Assembly (NCBI GenBank): GCA_003661465.1
Contig: QMWE01000015.1
Coordinates: forward strand, 1-14,229
From: Hadesarchaea archaeon
GTDB lineage: Archaea; Hadarchaeota; Hadarchaeia; Hadarchaeales; Hadarchaeaceae
Direction: 5' to 3'
Length of the DNA: 14,229 nt
The translations under genes and the position numbers were made by a program. The notes below the pieces were generated by a model. It made no database searches. It saw nothing but the letters and a program-made list of their open reading frames with translations, and was not told where the DNA came from. Below are positions 6,477 through 12,692 of the stretch, in pieces. Positions within the stretch are counted from its first letter, which is position 1, and each line of letters begins with the position of its first letter.

Positions 6477-6743
6477 GTGTTAAAGGATGTTTTACAAAAG
6501 GTGCAGAAGGGTGGCCCCGACATTGACTCGATGGCGCAAGAGTTGGGTATCGGGCGAGGCACCCTCGATGCCGTCCTCGAGATGGCGGTCAGAGAGGGAT
6601 ATTTGGAAAAGGCAAGCGCTACCCCATGCTGTAGCGGGTGTCCCTTAGGTGGCATGTGTAAAACGAAATCGTCCGGGCGCGGGGGAATAAGAATGTATGC
6701 CCTGACTCCAGACGGGGAGAAATACGTGAAAGCGGGAAAATAG
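6477..6743 (+). CDS. FeoC-like small winged-helix protein with four cysteines
   Basis: An 88-residue protein starting at GTG 6477, with GGGGTAG about 6 bases before it. The N-terminal half is a small winged helix: DIDSMAQELGIGRGTLDAVLEMAVREGYLE. Then comes a cysteine wing, CCSGCPLGGMC (C51, C52, C55, C61), followed by a Gly/Arg turn and a final strand YALTPDGEKYV. FeoC of enterobacteria has this layout and carries an oxygen-sensitive [4Fe-4S] cluster that affects FeoB stability. The spacing here (CC-x2-C-x5-C) differs from those proteins, so it may bind iron or a cluster differently. It is the last gene of the feo operon, 19 bases after the preceding stop. It could regulate transcription, or bind FeoB. 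Confidence 0.8.
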   Translation: MLKDVLQKVQKGGPDIDSMAQELGIGRGTLDAVLEMAVREGYLEKASATPCCSGCPLGGMCKTKSSGRGGIRMYALTPDGEKYVKAGK

Positions 6744-6901
6744 TTGGAAATTTTGACATGAATTTTTGACTAAACATAACGTGTTGAGTGAGATGAAAAG
6801 AGTCAGCAAAAGTATCGTCATCGTTGATTATCACATCCCAAAAATAGATTTGACAGGTGGCTCTACGTATCTTTGATATCTCTTTATGAGAGCAAATGTT
6901 T

Positions 6902-6962
6902 CAGGGTTTTTGCTAAACGAAACCCTGGGAAATTGCTGCGACAACATGGGTTGAAAGTTGTC
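6902..6962. repeat. Two tandem perfect hairpins in the 291-base gap before the ZIP gene
   Basis: CAGGGTTT (6902-6909) pairs with AAACCCTG (6920-6927) around a 10-base loop, and the stem can be extended by wobble pairs. GACAAC (6940-6945) pairs with GTTGTC (6957-6962) around an 11-base loop. The gap 6744-7034 has no convincing open frame. The structures could end feo transcription or form a small RNA or leader for the ZIP gene; nothing in them names a known RNA family. Confidence 0.45.
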
Positions 6963-7000
6963 AAAGAAGCTTATGGCCTGGTATAGATATTGCTAAAATA

Positions 7001-7010
7001 CACATATGTG
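7001..7010. promoter_or_regulatory. Palindrome CACATATGTG before the ZIP transporter, possible operator
   Basis: A perfect 10-base palindrome lies 25 bases before the ATG at 7035 and directly after an A/T-rich block (GCTAAAATA, 6992-7000) that could be the TATA box. It would therefore cover the expected transcription start region. It does not resemble the TTAGG palindromes of the feo promoter, so a different regulator would be involved. Confidence 0.3.
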
Positions 7011-7034
7011 AAGTGGAAAAGAAGGTAGTATAGC

Positions 7035-7799
7035 ATGGACAACGTATCTACGGCCTTTTTGTTTACAACCTTAGCCGGGCTCTCCACGACTATCGGGGGG
7101 CTAATAGCTTATTTCATCAAAAAGCCAAAGTTCACCTATCTCTCATTTCTTCTGGGGTTTTCTGCCGGGGTGATGATCTATATTTCTTTTGTCGAGCTAT
7201 TGAGCAAGTCAATAAACGAGCTTGGATTTCTCTCGGCCAACATCGCTTTTTTTGGAGGCATCGTGGGAATTTACTTCGTGGACAAGTTTATCCCGCACAT
7301 TCACATAAACATGAAGCCTGACCCTCATTACAGGGTACCAAGGCACCACAAGAAGCTCATCGGGGTTGGTGTACTCACCGCTGTAGGAATTGCCATTCAC
7401 AATTTTCCGGAGGGGATGGCGGTCTTTGCCGTTTCTTTGGATTCCCTCGCCCTAGGGTTACCCATCGCTCTCGCAATCGCCATCCACAACATTCCCGAGG
7501 GCATAGCGGTTTCAGTCCCGATTTATTACGCGACGGGAAATCGAAGAAAAGCCTTTGTTTATTCATGTCTTTCAGGTGTCACCGAGCCAGTTGGTGCAGT
7601 CATCGGTTATTTATTGCTTCTCCCTTTTCTCACTCCTTCGGTTTTATACACTACCCTAGCCGTTGTGGCAGGGATCATGATATTCATATGTTTCGATGAG
7701 CTTCTGCCGATCTCTAAAGAATACGGAAATGAACATCTGTCCACCCTAGGCCTATTCTTCGGCATGGTGGTCATGATGTTGAGCCTTTCCCTTCTGTGA
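7035..7799 (+). CDS. zupT: ZIP-family metal (zinc/iron) transporter, ZupT-like
   Basis: A 254-residue membrane protein that imports divalent metals such as Zn2+ or Fe2+. The two metal-site helices are clear: HNFPEG (122-127) and HNIPEG (151-156), the hallmark of the ZupT/GufA branch. GFSAGVM (41-47) with E54 lies in helix 2. A His-rich loop IPHIHINMKPDPHYRVPRHH (86-105) sits between helices 3 and 4, as is usual for metal capture in ZIP proteins. About eight membrane segments fit the family. The ATG has GAAGGTAG about 6 bases upstream. It follows the feo block on the same strand but behind a 291-base gap, so it is likely a separate unit. The metal preference cannot be read from the sequence. 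Confidence 0.93.
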   Translation: MDNVSTAFLFTTLAGLSTTIGGLIAYFIKKPKFTYLSFLLGFSAGVMIYISFVELLSKSINELGFLSANIAFFGGIVGIYFVDKFIPHIHINMKPDPHYRVPRHHKKLIGVGVLTAVGIAIHNFPEGMAVFAVSLDSLALGLPIALAIAIHNIPEGIAVSVPIYYATGNRRKAFVYSCLSGVTEPVGAVIGYLLLLPFLTPSVLYTTLAVVAGIMIFICFDELLPISKEYGNEHLSTLGLFFGMVVMMLSLSLL

Positions 7800-8057
7800 A
7801 GCGGATCACAAACACGTTGGAAAGCGCTGTTAACTTGTCTTATTTTTCCTGATGGATGTCGTCCACTGAGCTGGAAAAAGTACTGGTTCTCGGTCTGCGT
7901 GGTCGATTACAGCCGTTATCTCCTCTTTTTTGAGCAGTTCGACCACGAGCTCACCACCGATGAACTCACGGAGCGCTTGGAAAAACTTCGGTGGAAGCCG
8001 GAGAGAATCCTCACGGGCAACGGAGGTCAGTTCCGAAAAACATGGAAGAGAATGTAA
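7800..8057 (+). pseudogene. Fragment of an rve (DDE integrase core) transposase
   Basis: Bases 7800-8057 form an open frame of 85 codons ending at TAA, in the same frame as the ZIP gene and directly after its stop. The middle and end read like an integrase core: YWFSVCVVDYSRYLLFF, with D at 7905-7907 as the first catalytic Asp, then TTDELTERLEKL and KPERILTGNGGQF. In active enzymes the last motif is TDNG; here the second catalytic Asp is Gly (GGC, 8016-8018). The reading stops at WKRM, before the region that holds the third catalytic Glu, and the N-terminal half is missing. No start codon with a ribosome site fits. I see this as a dead remnant of an insertion sequence of the IS3/IS481-like type; the exact family is open. 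Confidence 0.7.
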
Positions 8058-8067
8058 AATTGAAATG

Positions 8068-8706
8068 TCAACCAAACAATCTCCGACCCACCTGTTCTAG
8101 CCACATGCATGTTTCACAGCTTTCATTTCTTGGAGGGGGATTTTCCAGTTCCAATATCTTTTTAACGTGCTCAAGCACTTTCGGGATGCGGTCCGGATTA
8201 ACTCTGGCGCGGACTGGCGTTATCTTAAATGGGAAGAATTTGTCCGATATCTCTCCTGGGTTCGGGGTAAAGTACAAAAGCACACCTCCGGCAACGGGCT
8301 TAAACCCGTTTTGTTCCAGCAAATACGCATATCCATCTAATTGTGTTTGATAGTAATCCGGCACGTTTTCTTGAGGCCTGCCTGTTTTGTAATCGATCAC
8401 ATAATACATGTCCGTTGGATCCTTGACAAGGGCATCTAGAAGTCCCTTGAGAACGACACCAGTACTATCGTCTTCAGCTTTTAAGATCCGGGGCATATCT
8501 ATAAGTTCGCCACGTATCGGAAACCACGGGGGGAGATCTGAGGTGCCGATGAATTGCTTCATGTAACCCTTGATCACCGAGTCGATCTGGGATGGAATTC
8601 CAGGAAATATCGATGGATGTGGACCAATCTTTTCGGAAATCCAAAAACAGAGCGGACAGTCAAGAGCGGATTGAAGGCTGGTGACGCTGATTTCTATTTT
8701 TTCCAT
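8068..8706 (-). CDS. Stand-alone PD-(D/E)XK nuclease, Cas4/RecB-like, with two CxxC pairs
   Basis: A 212-residue protein of the PD-(D/E)XK nuclease superfamily. Visible parts are an opening TSLQSALDCPLCFW, GLLDAL (D91), VIDYKTGRP (D105 and K107, the D-x-K core) and YYQTQLDGYAYLLE (the QxxxY motif, Q122/Y126). A cysteine pair at each end, C17-x2-C20 and C197-x2-C200, could hold a [4Fe-4S] cluster or zinc, as in Cas4 and AddB. Cas4 has one N-terminal and three C-terminal Cys, so this 2+2 layout is unlike typical Cas4. No cas genes or CRISPR repeats are near. The gene is flanked by transposase remnants on both sides. The ATG at 8706 has AGGGA about 7 bases before it. The active-site residues look intact, so it is probably a working DNA nuclease of unknown role. 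Confidence 0.8.
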   Translation of the reverse strand: MEKIEISVTSLQSALDCPLCFWISEKIGPHPSIFPGIPSQIDSVIKGYMKQFIGTSDLPPWFPIRGELIDMPRILKAEDDSTGVVLKGLLDALVKDPTDMYYVIDYKTGRPQENVPDYYQTQLDGYAYLLEQNGFKPVAGGVLLYFTPNPGEISDKFFPFKITPVRARVNPDRIPKVLEHVKKILELENPPPRNESCETCMWLEQVGRRLFG

Positions 8707-8743
8707 GTTCTTCCCTAGACATCTTGGACGTAATCATTTAACT

Positions 8744-9013
8744 TTATCGCCGAGAAGTCCTCCTCTGCAAGGAGGGGGCGGAGAGGTAACCCGCAGCTTT
8801 CGGTTTTGGTTGGACATCGGTTCCGAGCTAAAACGTCTCTTGGGGTCGTCCCGGCCGGGTTTTCACCGATTTATTTCGGATGGATTCGACAGTGACTACA
8901 TTGTACTCCGCGGATCCTTCGGGTAGGACTGGGACGGCCCGAACCAACGCCGGGGGAAACGGGCACCCTGCTCGGCGTGTCGGCGCACCCCGCGAAAGCT
9001 GTGGGCGGTTCAC
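8744..9013 (-). pseudogene. Decayed 3' end of an IS200/IS605-type tnpB with its right end
   Basis: This GC-rich patch fills most of the gap 8707-9075. On the minus strand one frame runs from a GTG at 9013 through 61 residues to a TAG at 8828-8830, then continues in the same frame for 27 residues to a TAA at 8744-8746, ending in LSAPSLQRRTSRR. Many TnpB proteins end in an APS-x-R-type tail because the terminal hairpin of the element is coded there. The hairpin is present (8748-8780). The zinc finger and catalytic part of TnpB are missing, and upstream of about 9015 the base composition changes to A/T-rich, which suggests a truncation point. The assignment rests on these end features and the arrangement; no catalytic motif supports it. 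Expression as protein is unlikely. Confidence 0.45.
8748..8780 (-). repeat. Nested hairpin resembling the right end of an IS200/IS605 element
   Basis: CCTCCT (8759-8764) pairs with AGGAGG (8770-8775) around the 5-base loop CTGCA, and the outer CGCC (8748-8751) pairs with GGCG (8777-8780). On the minus strand the hairpin is followed by ACTTCTCGG, in the place where GGAGGA-x-GTC-like sequences follow the terminal hairpin of many IS605-type elements. In active elements this end marks the 3' part of the guide RNA scaffold. Confidence 0.45.
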
Positions 9014-9045
9014 AGAAATTTGACCAATAACTTTCGACAGCCGAA

Positions 9046-9053
9046 CTTTTATT
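9046..9053 (+). promoter_or_regulatory. Probable TATA box of the DUF350/transglutaminase operon
   Basis: CTTTTATT is preceded by CCGAA and lies about 26 bases before the GTG at 9076. That is the usual archaeal TATA-to-start-site distance, so the mRNA may be leaderless. No ribosome site is visible before the gene, which agrees with this. Confidence 0.45.
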
Positions 9054-9075
9054 GAAATAATTCTATAGATAATTG

Positions 9076-9567
9076 GTGCCTTTCATGGCTTTGGGGCCAG
9101 CTTTGGGGTTGTGGGAACTTGTGGCTTTTTGGGTCGCGAAATCTTTGTTTTACATGATGGTCTGTTTCTTTTTGGGATGGATCGGTTTACGAGTGTTAGA
9201 CGCATTGACTCCGCAGATTCATGAGCGCACGTTGATCGGAAAAGATCCTCGTGCGGTGGGACTCTTCGTATCCGGGTTTATGATTTATCTTGGACTGGTC
9301 GTCTATGGAGCTCTGACCATGCCGACAGCGGTGGGGACTCCTATTTTGAACAGCATCGTGGATGTTCAGCGGTTGGGCTTGCTTGCCGTAGCGTTTGCTG
9401 TGAGTTTGCTGGTGGGTGTGGGGATGTTTAACCTCCTCAATCGTCTTACTCCACGTATCCCATTCCAGAGCCTTCGGAAAAGTCCGCTCGGGACAGGATT
9501 TTACATCTTCGGTTACTTTATATTTTTAGGGTTGATCACGGTCGCTGCGCTCACGACTCCGATATAG
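9076..9567 (+). CDS. DUF350-like (YjfL-type) membrane protein with an internal duplication
   Basis: A membrane protein of about 163 residues, made of two similar halves. Each half has a helix, a polar linker of the form L-x2-LTP-x-I...L-x-K-x-P-x-(A/G)-x-G-x-F, and a second helix ending in ALT-x-P. The pairs are VLDALTPQI with LLNRLTPRI, and LVVYGALTMP with LITVAALTTP. This repeat is the pattern of DUF350 proteins, whose function is poorly known and which occur in membrane-stress clusters in bacteria. The start could be TTG 9073, GTG 9076 or ATG 9085. I prefer GTG 9076 because of its distance to the TATA box. The stop touches the start of the next gene, so the two form an operon. The match to DUF350 is by pattern and is not certain. 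Confidence 0.7.
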   Translation: MPFMALGPALGLWELVAFWVAKSLFYMMVCFFLGWIGLRVLDALTPQIHERTLIGKDPRAVGLFVSGFMIYLGLVVYGALTMPTAVGTPILNSIVDVQRLGLLAVAFAVSLLVGVGMFNLLNRLTPRIPFQSLRKSPLGTGFYIFGYFIFLGLITVAALTTPI

Positions 9568-10377
9568 GTGCCGGTAATGAGAAGGCTTGTCTTGCTCGGA
9601 GCAGCTATACTTGTGATTCTGGTTTTCCCATCCAATGTCTCCGGAACACCTGGAAATTTTATCCTTCAGGGAGACGAGATGTACGATAACTGGGGACTTT
9701 GTCGCAGCCGGGCTTGGGGAGAGGACGGTTTTTTTCAAATAGCTGACGATACCTTTCGTCCTGCGATAGCTTTCGAAAGTCTCGGAGAGTTAAAGGATGT
9801 GGCGTGGGAGGTTGGACAGCGACTGGCGAGGCAGTATCCGGATCGAAATCAACTCGCGGAGAAAATTTTTGCGTATGGAAGGGATCACGTTCGCTACACA
9901 TCAGACTTGGATCAATTTGGCATGGAAGAGTTTGCCCGCAACGCGGACGAAACGGCTTGGGAGATAGAGTCTCTTGGTTTTTCCCGCGGTGATTGTGAGG
10001 ATTATGCGGTTCTGTTGGCGGTGATGTATCGCGCGGCGGGCTTCCGGTCTGCTGTGGTGTTGGCCCCAGGTCACGCGGCGACGCTCGTTCACCTACCAGA
10101 CTATCCACGTGCCAACGTATACTGGAACTTTGAGGACACCGGGGGGTGGATATGGGCAGAGGGCACCGGGCGTACCAATCCCTTGGGTTGGACTCCTCCA
10201 GAGTTCATGGACTCGGATCTAGTCGCATACGAGATAACTGAGGAGGAAAACATTTTTGGAATCGGAAGATCGGGGATGATTATGAGCTCCGGTGGAGGAG
10301 GCCCACCCATCGGATTTTCATCTTTTTTCTCCGTGATATTCTTCCTGTGGCTGATTTCCGCGTTTGGGAGACGATAG
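9568..10377 (+). CDS. Secreted, membrane-anchored transglutaminase-like protein
   Basis: A 269-residue protein. The N-terminus is a signal peptide or anchor (RRLVLLGAAILVILVFPS, 5-22). The transglutaminase-like core has the nucleophile motif GDCEDYA (C143) followed by an AGF-x-SAVVL strand and GHA (H169). An acidic residue for the triad is probably E198 in WIWAEGT. C-terminal to it are a Gly-rich linker (SSGGGGPP, 240-247) and a final hydrophobic helix with a short basic end (AFGRR). Such proteins are cysteine peptidases or cross-linking enzymes; here the active domain would face outside. GTG 9568 follows the DUF350 stop without a gap; ATG 9577 is an alternative. The two genes probably work together at the membrane. 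The last 60 bases overlap the end of engB on the other strand. Confidence 0.82.
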   Translation: MPVMRRLVLLGAAILVILVFPSNVSGTPGNFILQGDEMYDNWGLCRSRAWGEDGFFQIADDTFRPAIAFESLGELKDVAWEVGQRLARQYPDRNQLAEKIFAYGRDHVRYTSDLDQFGMEEFARNADETAWEIESLGFSRGDCEDYAVLLAVMYRAAGFRSAVVLAPGHAATLVHLPDYPRANVYWNFEDTGGWIWAEGTGRTNPLGWTPPEFMDSDLVAYEITEEENIFGIGRSGMIMSSGGGGPPIGFSSFFSVIFFLWLISAFGRR

Positions 10378-10974
10378 AGACTTGGACCGGACAAACAAAC
10401 GTTTTTTGTTTAATGGCACAAGCACATTTTCCATCACCCTGATGAGTTCGTGCATGTTTTCTCCAGTTTTGGCAGATACCGGGACTACCACGTCAAGCCA
10501 CTGGCGCCAAGGAGGGAGCAACCCAAGTTTGTCGCAGATATAATCGAGAAGCATATCGCGTTCGTTGGGATAAATCAAATCTATTTTATTTACGGCCACG
10601 ATGGGGTTAAGTTTCAATTCCTGAAGAAATGAGAACATTTCCACATCTATCGGTATTTCTCCCTTTCTCTCCCACCTTTCGACTATCTCTGGAAAAGCAC
10701 GGGCGTCCACTACTTCCACGGCAAGCAATATTCTTTTTTTATTTTTTTCGAGATACTTGATCACGCCCGTTTTTATTCGTTCCTGAGTTCTTTTTGGCAC
10801 CCCGGTCATGAAACCGAATCCGGGCATGTCTACGATGTGTGTTTCCCCCCAAGGATACCGGGCTATTCTACGCGTGACCCCTGGTTTTTTTCCAATTCTC
10901 ACTTTCCTTCCCGTGAGTTGTCTGATTATACTAGATTTCCCAACGTTCGAACGTCCCACGAGCACTATCTCCAT
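10318..10974 (-). CDS. engB: EngB-family GTP-binding protein
   Basis: A 218-residue TrmE-Era-EngA-EngB-type GTPase. Motifs are G1 GRSNVGKSS (7-15), G2 around PGVT (T34), G3 DMPGFG (49-54), G4 NKID (129-132) and G5 SAK (167-169). Bacterial EngB (YsxC/YihA) helps assemble the large ribosomal subunit; archaeal members are less studied. I chose the ATG at 10974 because GGTGA lies about 7 bases before it and because archaeal members begin right at the first strand (MEIVLVGRSN). The frame is open further upstream (ATG at 11064) into the preceding gene, adding a segment with no match to the family. The basic C-terminal tail of about 25 residues beyond the GTPase fold overlaps the convergent transglutaminase gene. 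Confidence 0.9.
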   Translation of the reverse strand: MEIVLVGRSNVGKSSIIRQLTGRKVRIGKKPGVTRRIARYPWGETHIVDMPGFGFMTGVPKRTQERIKTGVIKYLEKNKKRILLAVEVVDARAFPEIVERWERKGEIPIDVEMFSFLQELKLNPIVAVNKIDLIYPNERDMLLDYICDKLGLLPPWRQWLDVVVPVSAKTGENMHELIRVMENVLVPLNKKRLFVRSKSLSSPKRGNQPQEEYHGEKR

Positions 10975-11053
10975 GTAGGTTTCACCATTTCGTATCTCAA
11001 GCCGCGTTTTGAAAACGTTCAGGTTTGGAGGGGCACTGATGGGCAATTTTGCC

Positions 11054-11335
11054 TCAAATTCCATCAGCGGGCGAGAGAGTGATTTCATCCTTGTGTTTGA
11101 GTTTAGTGTGGATCCCCCGGATTTGTTGGACCCTCCGCCCATTAAGCAGAACATTATAGTTTCCCCGGAGGTCCCCTGTCATGGGGTCTAGCACTTCCTC
11201 GACTACCTTGGGATGTCTCCGACTGAGCTTCATCAAAAGCGTGTCCACGGTCTCATCATTGCCTATTGGTACTTTGATGGTGTCCGTTCCGGCGTGTTCT
11301 CGAAAATTACCGTGAAGTCTAATCACTACTTCCAT
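11054..11335 (-). CDS. MoaD/ThiS-like ubiquitin-fold protein without C-terminal diglycine
   Basis: A 93-residue beta-grasp protein: MEVVIRLHGNFREHAG, a middle helix ETVDTLLMKLSRRHP, then YNVLLNGRRVQQI and the closing strand KDEITLSPADGI. Proteins of this class carry sulfur for molybdopterin or thiamine synthesis or tag other proteins (SAMPs), and they need a C-terminal Gly-Gly. Here the chain ends PADGI, one residue after the only glycine in the place where PPVAGG-like ends are found. The alternative frames just after the stop do not restore GG. It may have lost sulfur transfer, be trimmed after translation, or do another job. It lies 79 bases before engB and divergent from argG. No moaE, thiF or E1-like gene is in the window. 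Confidence 0.8.
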   Translation of the reverse strand: MEVVIRLHGNFREHAGTDTIKVPIGNDETVDTLLMKLSRRHPKVVEEVLDPMTGDLRGNYNVLLNGRRVQQIRGIHTKLKHKDEITLSPADGI

Positions 11336-11411
11336 CTCATCACGGGTTCCTAGCCAACGGATTGAATGTCATTCCATCACGGCATTGTCATTTTAGTATC
11401 GGTAGTTCTTG

Positions 11412-11435
11412 GAAAACGTTTCTAAAAAAGTTTTC
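11412..11435. repeat. Inverted repeat in the divergent MoaD-like/argG promoter region
   Basis: GAAAAC (11412-11417) pairs perfectly with GTTTTC (11430-11435) around a 12-base A/T-rich centre. It lies 37 bases upstream of the argG TATA box and about 77 bases from the start of the minus-strand gene. It could be an operator site for either direction; no known consensus is matched. Confidence 0.3.
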
Positions 11436-11471
11436 GGGGACGCACAGGATAAATTCTAAAACTTAAATCTA

Positions 11472-11479
11472 TTTATATA
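11472..11479 (+). promoter_or_regulatory. TATA box of the argG operon
   Basis: TTTATATA, preceded by the A-rich AAAACTTAAATC, is a strong archaeal TATA box. It predicts transcription start at about 11500-11505, only a few bases before the GTG at 11508. The ribosome-site-like GGTGAGG (11499-11505) would then be at the very 5' end and only 2 bases from the GTG, so near-leaderless translation is likely. Confidence 0.7.
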
Positions 11480-11507
11480 GACCCTGTAAACAACTAGTGG
11501 TGAGGAA

Positions 11508-12692
11508 GTGAGAGCGGTTCTCTCTTTTAGTGGCGGACTGGACACTCTGGTGGCCGTCCGTTTACTGCAGGAAAAGTACAATGCCGAGGTAATAACTGTC
11601 ACGGTCGATGTTGGACAGTCTCCCGAGACATTGAAAATGGCCGAGCGGAGAGCCAGACAGATGGGTGTTCTCAGGCACATTTACGTGGATGCTCGGAGGG
11701 AGTTCGTGGAGGAGTACATCTTTCATAGCATCAGGGCCAATGGGCTCTACGAAGGCTATCCTCTTTCAACAGCTCTTTCTCGTTATCCTATAGCTCTCAA
11801 GCTTGTAGATGTGGCGCGTAAAGTGAAAGCAGATGCCATAGCTCACGGTTGTACGGGAAAAGGAAACGATCAGTTCCGTTTCGACACGACAATAGCGATA
11901 AAAGCGCCCGAACTGAAAATCATCGCCCCTATCCGTGAAATGAACTTGGACAGAGTACAGGAGTTGGAATATGCGAGGAGAAAAGATATTCCTCTGGGTC
12001 CGGAAAAACCATACAGTATCGATGAGAATATCTGGGGGAGATCTATTGAGGGAGGCGTGCTGGAGGATCCCTCCAAAACCCCACCCCAGGAGATCTACGT
12101 TTGGACTCGTCCGCCAGAGAAGACCCCTGCGAAGCCACGTGTGGTTGAGATAGGATTTGAGAATGGCATACCAAAGACACTCGACGGTAGACGTGTGAGA
12201 GGATTGGATCTCATCACCAAATTGAACAAAATCGCCGGAGATCATGGGGTGGGGAGGATTGAACTGATCGAGGACAGAATCTTGGGATTAAAAGCTCGGG
12301 AAAATTATGAGGCTCCGGCTGCAACTGTCTTAATCCAAGCTCATATGGCTTTGGAACAGCTTGTCCTGACAAAGCAGGAACTGGTCTTCAAGCAGCTAGT
12401 TGAACAGAGGTGGTCCGATCTTGTTTATAACGGGCTGTGGTTCGATCCTCTTCGTGAGGATTTGGACGCCTTCATCGACTGCACGCAAAAGCGCGTGACA
12501 GGCAACGTTAAGGTAGAACTTAGCCGCGGGTCCTCTCGCGTCGTGGCTAGGAGTTCCCCATACTCGTTATATGACAAGAAATTGGTCTCATTTGAGAAAT
12601 TCGGGTTTGATCAGCGCGAGGCGGCCAGCATCATAAAATTTCATGGTCTCCAGGGGAAGTTGGCGAAGAGACGGAAGGGATCCGATGGATGA
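11508..12692 (+). CDS. argG: Argininosuccinate synthase
   Basis: A 394-residue enzyme that joins citrulline and aspartate with ATP to argininosuccinate, the seventh step of arginine synthesis. The ATP pyrophosphatase loop is SGGLDT (8-13). HGCTGKGNDQ (113-122) and DENIWGRSIEGG (172-183) are diagnostic for the family, and the length is normal. Residue 14 is Leu where Ser or Thr is usual (SGGLDTL rather than SGGLDTS), a small oddity. The GTG at 11508 puts the loop at the expected distance from the N-terminus. The 3' end overlaps argC by 8 bases, so both are on one mRNA. Confidence 0.96.
   Translation: MRAVLSFSGGLDTLVAVRLLQEKYNAEVITVTVDVGQSPETLKMAERRARQMGVLRHIYVDARREFVEEYIFHSIRANGLYEGYPLSTALSRYPIALKLVDVARKVKADAIAHGCTGKGNDQFRFDTTIAIKAPELKIIAPIREMNLDRVQELEYARRKDIPLGPEKPYSIDENIWGRSIEGGVLEDPSKTPPQEIYVWTRPPEKTPAKPRVVEIGFENGIPKTLDGRRVRGLDLITKLNKIAGDHGVGRIELIEDRILGLKARENYEAPAATVLIQAHMALEQLVLTKQELVFKQLVEQRWSDLVYNGLWFDPLREDLDAFIDCTQKRVTGNVKVELSRGSSRVVARSSPYSLYDKKLVSFEKFGFDQREAASIIKFHGLQGKLAKRRKGSDG

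Noticed and set aside
7830..8075. 81-codon minus-strand frame after the ZIP gene
   Set aside because: It is the shadow of the plus-strand integrase-core fragment, whose motifs (VVDYSRY, GNGGQF) explain the stretch.
8068..8706. Part of a CRISPR-Cas locus (Cas4)
   Set aside because: There is no repeat array or other cas gene in the window, and the cysteine layout is not that of typical Cas4.
8744..9013. RNase P RNA or SRP RNA in the GC-rich patch
   Set aside because: I searched both strands by eye for the conserved RNase P and SRP sequence blocks and found none; the in-frame coding tail and terminal hairpin fit an IS605-like end better.
10975..11154. N-terminal extension of EngB by 60 residues
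   Set aside because: Overlaps the end of the MoaD-like gene, has no family match, and a ribosome site sits in front of the ATG at 10974.
11338..11382. Direct repeat CATCACGG (11338-11345 and 11375-11382) upstream of the MoaD-like gene
   Set aside because: Only 8 bases in two copies, one of them at the start codon region; too short to call a regulatory repeat.
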